Positions 1 through 7,696 of a DNA stretch of 64,000 nt are shown here, one piece after another. The stretch spans positions 1 to 64,000 of the forward strand of contig JAGFNW010000016.1 of the NCBI GenBank assembly GCA_017592665.1, written 5' to 3'. The DNA comes from Streptosporangiaceae bacterium NEAU-GS5. Its GTDB lineage: Bacteria; Actinomycetota; Actinomycetes; Streptosporangiales; Streptosporangiaceae. The first letter of the stretch is position 1, and each line of letters begins with the position of its first letter. A model generated the notes under the pieces. The model searched no databases and had not been told where the DNA came from. It was given only the letters and a program-made list of their open reading frames with translations. The position numbers and the translations under genes are program-made.

Positions 1-108
1 ACGCTGAAAGCCTGGAAGATCCTGGCGAAAGTCCGCTGCTGCCCGCGCCGCATCACCGCGATAGTCCACGCCATCTTGGTGCTTCAAGCCGTACAGGACG
101 GCCGCTGA
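1..108 (+). pseudogene. C-terminal fragment of an IS5/IS4-type DDE transposase
   Basis: Frame 1 is open from the window edge to a TGA at 106-108 and encodes 35 residues running from TLKAWKILAKVRCCPRR to LQAVQDGR. This lysine/arginine-rich helix followed by a short hydrophobic helix is what I recognise as the extreme C-terminus of actinobacterial IS5-family transposases. No start codon is present because the gene enters from outside the window. Directly downstream, AAGATGGAAAAGCCTCACTG (115-134) looks like the right terminal inverted repeat of such an element, which would place the IS boundary near 130-145. The left end lies outside, so it is unknown whether the element is complete. Confidence 0.6.
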
Positions 109-513
109 TCAAGATGGAAAAGCCTCACTGGTTCAAGGGCGCGCTCCGCGCGCCGGGCACGGCGCCATGTCCTGCGCTTCGCGGCACGGCGGGCTTGCGC
201 ATGCGGCCCTAGGGGGCCGTACGCGCCCGCCGGCCGCCCGCTCCAATCGGTCCCGCGCCCTGCCTTCAGGTCCGTTCCATTGGCAGCGTCTTCCCGATCC
301 GCTCCACCGTTGCGCCCATCTTGCAACGAACATCCCGACGCGCGAGCCCTTGCCGCCCCCGCGGCTCGATTGTGCGCGGCGTCCAGAACCCGTCAAGAGC
401 GCCTACGGCGTCGCACGCGATGGACCTTCGGTCCACTCTTGACGGAACCTGGACGGCAGTCGCGCGAGGGGCAGCTGTCGGGGAGCGGGGAGAAATGGGG
501 ACGGTCGGACGAG
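109..513. other. Gene-free stretch next to the IS end
   Basis: I see no convincing gene here. The open frames have no ribosome-binding sites, do not resemble known families and are rich in Arg, Ala and Pro, as expected for random GC-rich frames. The probable IS terminal repeat lies at 115-134. A GC-rich inverted repeat, GGCGCGCTCCGCGCGCC, follows just after it (about 138-155). Confidence 0.5.
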
Positions 514-987
514 CTACTTGTCAGCTTTGGCCCCGCACCCTGATGGAGCCTTCACGACGTAACGGCCTTTGCCGTGGACGGTCTTGATCAGGCCTTCGCT
601 CTCTAATTCATCGATGGCTCGGCGCACTGTGTATTGCGAGACCTGATAGCGGTATGAAAGGGCCTTCTCGTTCGGTAGCCGACAAACGGGCGGAAACTCA
701 CCGTTCGCGATTGCTTCACGTAGTTGCGCGACGAGTCGCTGATGAGGGTAGGGCTCCGGCGGCGCACCACCTGAGACCCACCGTCCCTTAGCTGGGAACG
801 TCAAGATCAAGGACTCGGCTTCCAGAGCGGTCATTGCGCGCTGCACTGTGTTGGCGGACACGCCGAACTCTTCAACGAATGCATTGACCGTTGGCAATCG
901 GGACCCAGGAGGGTAGGCGCCGTTGGCGATGCGCTGCCGGATGCGGTCAGCGATCTTGGGATGCAAGGCGCGTCGGTCGTCGGACAT
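514..987 (-). CDS. Regulator made of two tandem GntR winged-helix domains
   Basis: A 157-residue predicted DNA-binding protein. Residues about 8-65 form one GntR winged-helix domain (IADRIRQRIANGAYPPGSRLP, then SANTVQRAMTALE). Residues about 76-145 form a second, diverged copy (LVAQLREAIANGEFPPVCRLP, then SQYTVRRAIDELESEGL, wing GKGRYVV). There is no effector-binding domain. The chosen start is the ATG at 985-987 (MSDDRRALHP); an ATG at 1009-1011 would add eight residues and overlap the upstream gene. It follows the 995-1423 gene closely and is probably co-transcribed with it. Such double GntR heads are common in actinomycete integrative elements; the target is unknown and autoregulation is only inferred. 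Confidence 0.8.
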   Translation of the reverse strand: MSDDRRALHPKIADRIRQRIANGAYPPGSRLPTVNAFVEEFGVSANTVQRAMTALEAESLILTFPAKGRWVSGGAPPEPYPHQRLVAQLREAIANGEFPPVCRLPNEKALSYRYQVSQYTVRRAIDELESEGLIKTVHGKGRYVVKAPSGCGAKADK

Positions 988-994
988 CGGTGGC

Positions 995-1423
995 TCAGGA
1001 TCGGATGTCATCACTCGTCCGTAGCTCGACGTAGCGGCGGGCCACTCGGCGCGCCGCCGTGGCGGTGTCATCAACTGGGCAGAAGGCGTAGACCTTGCGG
1101 CCTCGGGTGCTCGTGCTGCCGGCCCACCAGCGGAAGCAACGGCCGTCTGTCCAAACGACCAGGTAAGTCCAGACTGACAGCAGCGCCAGGCCGTAGTTGG
1201 CGTGGACATCAGCAGCGACTCCGAGGATCGCCAAATTGCGGCGGAGCTGTTCGGCCGCAACGTGCGCGACGACTTGTTGGTCAGCGTCATAAAACATGCC
1301 AGGCCTGAGTAGCCCTCGTTCGTGTGCCATTCTCATTGAAGCCATCCAAATGACCAACGGTCCTTCAGGAGTCATTTCCCTGCGGCAACCATCGCTTCCC
1401 ACTTCGCCGATGGATGGCCCCAT
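995..1423 (-). CDS. Hypothetical protein upstream of the tandem GntR regulator
   Basis: Up to 142 residues. I recognise no family. It has a mixed alpha/beta appearance with an aromatic segment in the middle (LALLSVWTYLVVWTDGRCFRWW), a likely beta strand pair, and a C-terminal basic helix (TAARRVARRYVELR). The start is uncertain: ATG at 1421-1423 has no clear Shine-Dalgarno, while ATG at 1373-1375 has AGGGA very close to it. It is transcribed with the GntR gene, with only a few bases between them, and diverges from the broken XRE/TPR regulator. It probably belongs to the same element-borne regulatory module. Confidence 0.55.
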   Translation of the reverse strand: MGPSIGEVGSDGCRREMTPEGPLVIWMASMRMAHERGLLRPGMFYDADQQVVAHVAAEQLRRNLAILGVAADVHANYGLALLSVWTYLVVWTDGRCFRWWAGSTSTRGRKVYAFCPVDDTATAARRVARRYVELRTSDDIRS

Positions 1424-1579
1424 TGGTCATCCAGCAGCCATATAGTGATGGCGCTCATGAAAATTTTCCAGCAATGGCTTCACCGCTAGCGATTTCGGCC
1501 GAGCGAATCGCGATTATCGCCTGTAGCGATACCGGATCTAGGGAAACATCGCCCTCGGCGATATCCTTCGATCGTGGGA

Positions 1580-2713
1580 GTGCGAACATTCTCCGACGCA
1601 CTAAAAGCGATCATGACGCAACGAGGATGGACTCAGAGCGACCTTGCCCGTGAGCTGGGTGTCTCGCAGGCGTGAGTGTCCGAGGTGTCGCGGGGCCACA
1701 AGGACACCGGAACAGCGAAGGCCGTAGCGCTCCTAGCCCGTGTCGGCTGGGAAGTGCGCTTCTCACCTAAGGAGGGACCATCCGTGGAACGCAGGGACTT
1801 TCTGGCGTCCGCCGCGTCTGTGATCTTCGTCCCCTCCACTCGATCAAGCCCCTATCTGGACGAGAACTACGTCACGACGCTGGCCGAGTCGCTTGGCCGC
1901 AGCCGATACGAGCTTGGCGGAATCGCGCTGGTGCCTGCCGCGCTCGGGCATCTTCGGCACATCGGACAGTCAATGGGCCAGAGCCGACCGAAGTCCCTTC
2001 AGCGCGCGACGTCTCAACTAGCTGATCAGACCACGCTTATCCTCTACGACGCGGGACAACTCACCCACGCCGAGCAGAGCGCTCGCATGGCCCTTGAATT
2101 CGCCCGCCGAGGAGATGATCTACAGGGCCAAGGACGCGCGTACGACGCACTTAGCCGTCTCAGTCAAGATCGAGGAGACTACGCGCGCGGAGTGATATAC
2201 GCGCAGCGCGGGCTACGGCTTCCCGATCTCGCCAATGCTCAAAAGGCTTCCCTTTCAATGCGACTGGGCCGGTCCCTAGCTCTTGTTCCTGCGCAACAAA
2301 AGATGTCCCGCGATGTATTAGACCAAGCATTGAGCGTGGGAGGGATCTCGCCGTTCGCGGAAGCTGCCCTGCTTGGTGATGTAGCTATTGGCCTCGGTCA
2401 CCTCGGCATCTACGAGACAGCTGAGACCATGCTCAGTGACGCTGTTGAAGCCATCGGACGATGGTCCCCGCTCTTCCGCGCTCAGTATCTCGGCCGGCAG
2501 GTGGAAATCGCGTTGCGTGGAGCCAGCCTCGATCTGGCGGTTGAGAGAATGCACGCGCTTGCCCGCGCGATACCATTCGTCAACTCCGCCCGCGTAAACA
2601 AGCGCGCCGCTGACATACTCGGATCCTCCCTTAAGTGGGATGCCACACCGGAGATCAGACAGGCACGCGAGCACATTCGAACGATGCTTCCGCCCGACCA
2701 ACCGCTCCTTTGA
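1580..2713 (+). pseudogene. XRE-type HTH/TPR regulator interrupted by an in-frame TGA
   Basis: One continuous frame runs from GTG 1580 to the stop at 2711-2713, but it contains TGA at 1673-1675. Before it is the first half of an XRE helix-turn-helix (DALKAIMTQRGWTQSDLARE, then LGVSQA). After it the same helix-turn-helix continues directly (VSEVSRGHKDTGTAKAVALL). Homologous regulators usually have Trp at this position, so TGG to TGA is the likely change. The rest, about 345 residues, carries a Tat-like patch (ERRDFLASAAS) and TPR-like helices (AEQSARMALEFARRGDDLQG), as in actinomycete XRE-TPR regulators. Reinitiation at GTG 1676 would yield a protein lacking most of its DNA-binding domain. Most likely an inactivated gene; sequencing error or UGA readthrough cannot be excluded. 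Confidence 0.75.
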
Positions 2714-2855
2714 CACTCGTTCCTACGCGGTCAGGTCGCCAGCCAGTACAGGTCAGACGGCCCGCCTCGGCGATGGCACTACGATCCGAGTGACTGAGGT
2801 GCGCTGATTGCCGCGAGGACGGGGCTCCGATGGATGCTCGGCCTACACTTGAGGC

Positions 2856-3059
2856 ATGAGCGCGATGCGCGAGGAGCTGCACCATCTGGTGGACCAGCTG
2901 CCGGAGTCGGAGCTACGGCCCGCTCTGGCGCTGATCCGTGGGCGCCTGGACGAGCCGGCGCTGGCGGAGAGAGACCTGCCGTTCTTCGCGTCGTTCGAGG
3001 CTGACCCAGATCTCGCCGAGCGGCACGAGGAGATCCTTCGCTCGGAGATGGGTCGCTGA
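2856..3059 (+). CDS. VapB-like antitoxin
   Basis: A 67-residue acidic protein (MREELHHLVDQLPESELRPA, then PFFASFEADPDLAERHEEIL). The first helix pair resembles small antitoxins of PIN toxins; the acidic C-terminus would wrap the toxin. The stop TGA (3057-3059) is separated by one base from the GTG start of the PIN-domain gene, a spacing typical of a translationally coupled toxin-antitoxin pair. It lacks an obvious AbrB or ribbon-helix-helix motif, so the DNA-binding mode is not visible. Known antitoxins of this type neutralise the toxin and repress their own promoter; here that is inferred from context. Confidence 0.75.
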   Translation: MSAMREELHHLVDQLPESELRPALALIRGRLDEPALAERDLPFFASFEADPDLAERHEEILRSEMGR

Positions 3060-3060
3060 C

Positions 3061-3474
3061 GTGCTTCTATGCGACACGGGTGTTCTTCTCGCTGCGGGCA
3101 ATATCAAGGATGAGCATCACGAGGCGCGCTTGCGGCTTCTCCGGCAGGCGGAGGGACCGCTGCTGGTGCCGTCTCCGGTGATGGGTGAGGTGGGCTACCT
3201 CCTGGAGTCACGGGTCGGTCCGCAGGCCGAGGTCACGTTCCTCAGGTCGTTTGGCCGCAACGGATTTCATGTTGCCGAACTGGCGGACGAGGACATTCCC
3301 CGCATGGCGGAGCTTGTCGAGCGATACATCGACTTGCCTCTAGGGCTGGTGGACGCCGCGGTCATCACGATCGCCGAGCGGCTCGGCCTGAGGGAAGTCG
3401 CCACCACAGACCAAAGGCACTTCCGGGTAGTCCGACCCCGACATGTCGAGGCGTTCACGCTGCTTCCTGGCTGA
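3061..3474 (+). CDS. VapC-family PIN-domain toxin (putative ribonuclease)
   Basis: 137 residues from GTG 3061. The PIN-domain acidic residues are in order: Asp5 (LLCDTGVLLAA), Glu in SPVMGEVGYLL, Asp in LGLVDAAVITIAERLG and Asp in VATTDQRHF. Family members are Mg-dependent endoribonucleases, often cutting tRNA or rRNA, and are held inactive by the upstream antitoxin. Length and motif order match the family. It sits one base after the antitoxin gene. The location next to a tRNA fragment and integrase relic suggests the pair stabilised an integrated element that has since decayed. The RNA target is unknown. Confidence 0.88.
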   Translation: MLLCDTGVLLAAGNIKDEHHEARLRLLRQAEGPLLVPSPVMGEVGYLLESRVGPQAEVTFLRSFGRNGFHVAELADEDIPRMAELVERYIDLPLGLVDAAVITIAERLGLREVATTDQRHFRVVRPRHVEAFTLLPG

Positions 3475-3603
3475 TCGCGAGCAGGCCGTACTGAGTGACT
3501 ATCTGGGTGACAACGACCACGGACGAGCCTGGACGCTGCTGCACGGCCATGGACTGTCTGCGCAGGTCAGGGCTAGGGTTCATGCTGGCTGCGGTTCTCC
3601 CTG

Positions 3604-3654
3604 GTTCGACTTACAAGCGAGGGGTCACTGGTTCGAACCCAGTACCGCCCACCA
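3604..3654 (+). other. tRNA 3'-half fragment, probable attachment-site relic
   Basis: The sequence ends in a perfect T-arm (ACTGG at 3627-3631, loop TTCGAAC, CCAGT at 3639-3643), an acceptor 3' strand ACCGCCC (3644-3650), discriminator A and encoded CCA (3652-3654). An anticodon-loop-like CTTACAA lies at 3610-3616, so the anticodon would be UAC (Val). I find no matching 5' half (GGGCGGT acceptor, D-arm) to the left. Many actinomycete integrative elements recombine within the 3' half of a tRNA gene. With the integrase relic on its right, this is best read as an att core; the intact tRNA gene is not in this window. Confidence 0.7.
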
Positions 3655-4103
3655 GCGTTTTCAGCCCCGTCCCAGATCATGGAAACGGGGCTTCGTGCCA
3701 TTAGCATGCCATTAGCCGACTGGGGAGAGGCCCCCTGGGCTGTCTCGTTGATCTTGTCGTCCATCGCATCCGAGATCCTGCGATCGGCCTCTGCCGTGCT
3801 GTGTAGGTGTCGAGGTGATCTCGCAGCGCCGGGATGATCGCGTCAGGGAAGGCGACCGTCCGAATGCCGGCCCGCAACTTGGGAGGCCCGACGATCAGCT
3901 CTTCCGTGTCCAACTCGACGTGTTGCTGACGGATGCTCACGGTTGCGCTGGTCAGGTCTAGATCCATGCGCCGAAGGGCAGCGCCTCGCCTCATCGCAGG
4001 CTCGCGAAGGCGGGCTGTTCTCGCGCGCCGCGCCTGCGCGGGGGTCGAGCGCACGCATCCGTGTTTCTCGCCAGCGCACCGACCGTCAGCCCGACGCAGT
4101 TTC
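3655..4103 (-). pseudogene. Truncated tyrosine integrase (internal deletion)
   Basis: Reading leftward, one frame gives part of a phage-type integrase catalytic domain: RRMDLDLTSATVSIRQQHVE, then VGPPKLRAGIRTVAFPDAII and ALRDHLDTYT. Near 3800 the frame changes abruptly to the family's C-terminal tail, HSTAEADRRISDAMDDKINE and then TAQGASPQSANG. In intact relatives more than 100 residues lie between these parts, including the His-x-x-Arg and catalytic Tyr region, so that segment is missing and the frames do not match. The N-terminal part is also unrecognisable beyond about 4060. The gene points at the tRNA fragment, the usual arrangement for tRNA-integrating elements. It cannot encode an active recombinase. 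Confidence 0.75.
3663..3692. terminator. Stem-loop just after the tRNA fragment
   Basis: AGCCCCGT (3663-3670) pairs with ACGGGGCT (3685-3692) across a 14-nt loop. It lies between the tRNA 3' end and the integrase relic and could terminate transcription from either side. There is no T-run. The two copies of TGCCATTAGC that follow (about 3698-3716) resemble arm-type repeats but this is not tested. Confidence 0.4.
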
Positions 4104-4229
4104 CTACTGCTGCTCGCGTCGCTTCCGGTCGTGGCGCAGAGCAAGCCTCACCACGAGGTAGATGAGCAGGATCGGTAGCCCAAGAATGAGGCCGATCATG
4201 AGAATCTCAGGGGCGCCCAGACCGAACAT
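4104..4229 (-). CDS. 41-residue single-pass membrane protein
   Basis: A small frame starts at ATG 4227-4229 with CTGGAG seven bases upstream, and ends at TAG 4104-4106. It encodes MFGLGAPEILMIGLILGLPI followed by LLIYLVVRLALRHDRKRREQ and a final Gln. Residues 8-30 form one strong transmembrane helix and the C-terminus is highly basic, predicting an N-out/C-in or small cytoplasmic-tail topology. The first residues vaguely resemble TatA-type starts but the amphipathic helix is absent. It lies inside the decayed element, immediately upstream of the integrase relic. Function unknown. Confidence 0.6.
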   Translation of the reverse strand: MFGLGAPEILMIGLILGLPILLIYLVVRLALRHDRKRREQQ

Positions 4230-4382
4230 CGATAACTCCAGGATCGTGGGATACGAGTATCCCGGCATCACATGTTCTTGTCTATTGATGCCTCCGGCGG
4301 GGCCTCCGCTCCGGGATGATCACCGCGCAAGAGCTGAGATCGTGGGTGGCCGAGATGGTTCGAACCCAGCGTTCATGAGCCT

Positions 4383-4580
4383 TCACGACGTCGCCAGCCC
4401 TGAACTGGCGCTATTGCGCCCCGAGCCGATTTCCACCTCTCCTGCTAGCCAGCGCACAAAGCGGTCCGCGTGGATCAGGTAAGTCGTCTTGGTGGTAGGC
4501 GCGAGGTCCGCCGCGTTTACGATCCGGCTGTACGCCTCGAATTCCCGGCGGATATCATCGATGGTCCACGCGCTGTTCAT
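4383..4580 (-). CDS. Stand-alone integrase core-binding (SAM-like) domain
   Basis: 65 residues from ATG 4578-4580 with TAGGAG as ribosome-binding site. The segment YSRIVNAADLAPTTKTTYLI followed by HADRFVRWLAG matches the N-terminal core-binding domain of tyrosine recombinases; no catalytic domain follows. It could be the separated start of an old integrase, but a good ribosome-binding site and clean stop suggest a small gene of its own. Short SAM-like proteins of this kind occur as free-standing genes in actinomycetes. It is one of the last element-type genes before pafA. Role unknown. Confidence 0.55.
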   Translation of the reverse strand: MNSAWTIDDIRREFEAYSRIVNAADLAPTTKTTYLIHADRFVRWLAGEVEIGSGRNSASSGLATS

Positions 4581-4780
4581 TTCTGCTCCTAGAGGTAGTG
4601 GGGGCCTTACCTCCCAGCATGATTGGTAATACCGGGCCGCTGTCTAGTACAACTACACGAGATCTTTGGGCCATAGAGCCCTCGAAGGCACCCCCCTCGC
4701 GGCACGCGGTGTCCATCAGCCACGCCGGTCCCGATTCAAGATCTTCCCCGCTGGGGGCCTGGGGGACGTAGCGTGAGACA

Positions 4781-6139
4781 ATGGATCGTCGCATCTTCGG
4801 CCTGGAGAACGAGTACGGCGTCACGTGCACGTTCCGGGGACAGCGCAGGCTGTCGCCGGACGAGGTGGCCCGCTACCTGTTCCGGCGGGTCGTGTCCTGG
4901 GGTCGGTCGAGCAACGTGTTCCTGCGCAACGGCTCACGCCTGTATCTGGATGTGGGCAGTCATCCCGAGTACGCCACGCCCGAATGCGACAACATCGTCG
5001 AGCTGGTCACGCACGACAAGGCCGGCGAGCGCATCCTGGAGGGCCTGCTCGTCGACGCCGAGAAGCGGCTCCGCGAGGAGGGCATCGCCGGCGACATCTA
5101 CCTGTTCAAGAACAACACCGACTCGGCCGGCAACTCCTACGGCTGCCACGAGAACTACTGCGTGAGCCGGCAGGGCGAGTTCGGGCGCCTGGCCGACGTG
5201 CTGATCCCCTTCCTGGTCACCCGGCAGATCATCTGCGGAGCGGGGAAGGTGCTGCAGACCCCGCGCGGCGCGGTTTACTGCGTGTCGCAGCGCGCCGAGC
5301 ACATCTGGGAGGGAGTGTCGTCGGCGACGACCCGGTCCCGCCCGATCATCAACACCCGGGATGAGCCGCACGGCGACGCCGAGCGGTTCCGCCGGCTGCA
5401 TGTGATCGTCGGCGACTCCAACATGAGCGAGACCACGATGCTGCTCAAGGTCGGGGCGACCGACCTGGTGCTGCGCATGGTCGAGGCCGGGATCGTGATG
5501 CGCGACATGAGCCTGGAGAATCCGATCCGGGCGATCCGCGAGGTCTCCCACGACATGACCGGCCGGCGGCGGGTGCGGCTGGCCAACGGGCGGGAGGCGT
5601 CCTCGCTGGAGATCCAGCAGGAGTATCTCGGCAAGGCAAGGGACTTCGTTGACCGCCGCGGCGGTGACGTGATCGCCAAGCGGGTGCTGGAGCTCTGGGA
5701 GCGTACGCTGCGCGCGGTGGAGACCGGGAACCTCGACCTGGTGTCCCGCGAGATCGACTGGGTTACGAAATATCAGCTCATCGAGCGCTATCAAAAGAAG
5801 TACGACCTTCCGCTGTCCTCACCGCGGGTGGCCCAGCTCGACCTGGCGTACCACGACATTCATCGCCGGCGCGGGCTGTTCTACCTGCTGCAGCGGCGCG
5901 GGGCGGTGGAGCGGGTGGCGTCCGACATCAAGATCTTCGAAGCGAAGTCGGTGCCGCCGCAGACCACCCGCGCGCGGCTGCGCGGCGAGTTCATCCGCAA
6001 GGCGCAGGAGAAGCGGCGCGACTTCACCGTCGACTGGGTGCACCTGAAGCTGAACGACCAGGCGCAGCGCACCGTGCTGTGCAAGGACCCGTTCCGCAGC
6101 GTCGACGAGCGGGTCGACAAGCTCATCGCCAGCATGTGA
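4781..6139 (+). CDS. pafA: Proteasome accessory factor A, Pup-protein ligase
   Basis: 452 residues, the normal length for PafA. The enzyme uses ATP to couple the C-terminal glutamate of Pup to lysines of target proteins, marking them for the mycobacterial-type proteasome in the cytoplasm. The glutamine-synthetase-like fold is shown by the start [10 protein letters not shown] (Mg-binding Glu9), catalytic Asp57 in [34 protein letters not shown], and [18 protein letters not shown]. The Dop-specific loop is not evident, so this is the ligase rather than the deamidase. In most actinobacteria pafA lies beside prcBA/pup or pafBC. Here its left side is a mobile-element relic and its right side a convergent VOC gene, so it stands alone in this window. 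Confidence 0.97.
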   Translation: MDRRIFGLENEYGVTCTFRGQRRLSPDEVARYLFRRVVSWGRSSNVFLRNGSRLYLDVGSHPEYATPECDNIVELVTHDKAGERILEGLLVDAEKRLREEGIAGDIYLFKNNTDSAGNSYGCHENYCVSRQGEFGRLADVLIPFLVTRQIICGAGKVLQTPRGAVYCVSQRAEHIWEGVSSATTRSRPIINTRDEPHGDAERFRRLHVIVGDSNMSETTMLLKVGATDLVLRMVEAGIVMRDMSLENPIRAIREVSHDMTGRRRVRLANGREASSLEIQQEYLGKARDFVDRRGGDVIAKRVLELWERTLRAVETGNLDLVSREIDWVTKYQLIERYQKKYDLPLSSPRVAQLDLAYHDIHRRRGLFYLLQRRGAVERVASDIKIFEAKSVPPQTTRARLRGEFIRKAQEKRRDFTVDWVHLKLNDQAQRTVLCKDPFRSVDERVDKLIASM

Positions 6140-6193
6140 CGCCCTCTCGTCACTGCCGCCATCGTCACGATCGCTGAACGGCTTGGGTGGACG

Positions 6194-6580
6194 TCAAACG
6201 GGCTGGATCAGATCCCAGCGGTTTCCGTACAGGTCGCGGAAGACGGCCACCTTGCCGTACGTCTCACGCCGGGGCGCCTGCTCGAAGGTGACACCGGCGG
6301 CTTTCATCCGCTCGTAGTCACGGTCGAAGTCGTCGGTGTTCAGGAACATGCCGACGCGTCCGCCGGTCTGATCACCTACGCGTTGCTCCTGCGCCACGCC
6401 CACGGCACGAGCGAGGAGCAGTGATGTTTCCAGCGCGCCGCGCGGGCGCACGATCACCCAGCGCTTCCCGTCGCCAAGGTGGGTGTCCTCAACGAGCTCG
6501 AAGCCGACGACATCGACGTAGAAGGCGATCGCCTCGTCATAGTCACGCACGACGAGAGCGACAAGGCCGAGATGGCTCAC
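6194..6580 (-). CDS. VOC-superfamily (glyoxalase-like) protein
   Basis: 128 residues with two beta-alpha-beta-beta-beta modules: LGLVALVVRDYDEAIAFYVD at the N-terminus and a C-terminal module ending AVFRDLYGNRWDLIQPV. These are hallmarks of the vicinal oxygen chelate fold. The FRDLYGNRWDL ending, rather than the Glu-ligand pattern of glyoxalase I, resembles uncharacterised single-domain VOC proteins (sometimes annotated as extradiol-dioxygenase-like). It converges with pafA and is eight bases from the end of the phosphotransferase gene on the same strand, so the two may share a transcript. Substrate unknown. Confidence 0.85.
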   Translation of the reverse strand: MSHLGLVALVVRDYDEAIAFYVDVVGFELVEDTHLGDGKRWVIVRPRGALETSLLLARAVGVAQEQRVGDQTGGRVGMFLNTDDFDRDYERMKAAGVTFEQAPRRETYGKVAVFRDLYGNRWDLIQPV

Positions 6581-6587
6581 CTTATGA

Positions 6588-7634
6588 TCATGCCGTGGAA
6601 CCCGAGGCTCTCAGCGCTCGGGTGAGATGGTGTATGTGCTCGTCGGCCCGCCCGGGGTGGCCGTGGTCCTGATCGACGATCAGCATCCACAGTGATCGGC
6701 GCACGATCATCAGCGCGATCAGCGTCTCGTCTCGCTCGGCCAGCTCCATCCCGCCTGGGTACGACGCGAGCAGCGTGGCCAGCGGGATCCGTTCGGCGCA
6801 GGTCGCGACCCAGTTGGCGAGGTCGGCGGCCGGGTGCCCGCCCGAGCACTCCTGCATGTCGAGGATGCCGCTGACGTACTCGTGGCCCGGGTCGCCGTCG
6901 ACGAGGACGTGGTCGAGGCCGAAATCGCCGTGCACCAGGCGAGAATCGTCGTATCCATAGAGGTGCGCGTGCTGCGACAACGCGGTAAGGCCGGCGTCGA
7001 CCAGGCGATCCTCGATCCCCCAATGCCGAGCGGCATCGAGCACGCGTACGCGAAGCGGGATGAGATCCAGCATGATCGACTCGAAGGTGATGGGCCAGCC
7101 GCGGCCGTCCGGCCGCAGGTAGCCGAAGCCGTCGACGCTGACGCCGTGGATCGCGGCGAGCAACTCCCCAAGCCGGCCGATGGCGCGCTCGGGCCGGCGA
7201 CCTTGGTCCAGCAGCACATCCAGGGCGACGCCGGGCAGCCTCTCCTCGACGCAGAACGTCACGGTCTTCTCGTCATTCACGGCGACCCGCCGCTGATGCA
7301 GCACCACAGGCGTGGGCACGCCGACCGCTCGTGCCGCGTCCAATGCCCAGCGCTCCGCCTCGAACCGCGGGTCCTCGCCATGCGAGATCCGGACGATCAG
7401 CCGGCCGCCACCGGCCGTCGTCGCGTCATAGACCTCGTTGTCCTCTCCGATGAGAAGCCGCCGCAACGCCTCGATCCGCGCTCCCGTCGCGAGCCGCACC
7501 TGCGTGTCGATGATCGCCCGTGGTGTCCGCATCGCGCCATGTCGTCGCCGCAGCCACTTCATGCGGCTGGGCGGGTCGGGGATCTCACTGCTCAAAGGCT
7601 CGGCTCCACCTGCATGGCCTTCCGGATGTGCCAC
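6588..7634 (-). CDS. Aminoglycoside-phosphotransferase-family kinase
   Basis: 348 residues from GTG 7632-7634, supported by AGGGG six bases upstream. The kinase fold is visible as a Lys-poor N-lobe (GGGRLIVRISHGEDPRFEAE), the catalytic loop LVHGDFGLDHVLVD (Brenner motif HxDxxxxN-like) and the metal-binding segment GILDMQECSGGHPAADLANW. APH-fold enzymes phosphorylate antibiotics, sugars, choline or other small alcohols, and some phosphorylate proteins; the substrate cannot be read from sequence. It lies 62 bases downstream of the Hsp70 gene on the same strand, so it may be the last gene of the CHAT-Hsp70 operon or a separate unit with the VOC gene. Confidence 0.85.
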   Translation of the reverse strand: MAHPEGHAGGAEPLSSEIPDPPSRMKWLRRRHGAMRTPRAIIDTQVRLATGARIEALRRLLIGEDNEVYDATTAGGGRLIVRISHGEDPRFEAERWALDAARAVGVPTPVVLHQRRVAVNDEKTVTFCVEERLPGVALDVLLDQGRRPERAIGRLGELLAAIHGVSVDGFGYLRPDGRGWPITFESIMLDLIPLRVRVLDAARHWGIEDRLVDAGLTALSQHAHLYGYDDSRLVHGDFGLDHVLVDGDPGHEYVSGILDMQECSGGHPAADLANWVATCAERIPLATLLASYPGGMELAERDETLIALMIVRRSLWMLIVDQDHGHPGRADEHIHHLTRALRASGSTA

Positions 7635-7696
7635 TCAGAACCCCTAACACGGCCGCGATGACGACAGCCTGCCGCACGTTCTGCGTAGCGTCTGTG

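Noticed and set aside
3604-3654. A functional tRNA-Val gene
   Set aside because: Only the anticodon-loop to CCA part is recognisable; the acceptor 5' strand and D-arm are not found upstream.
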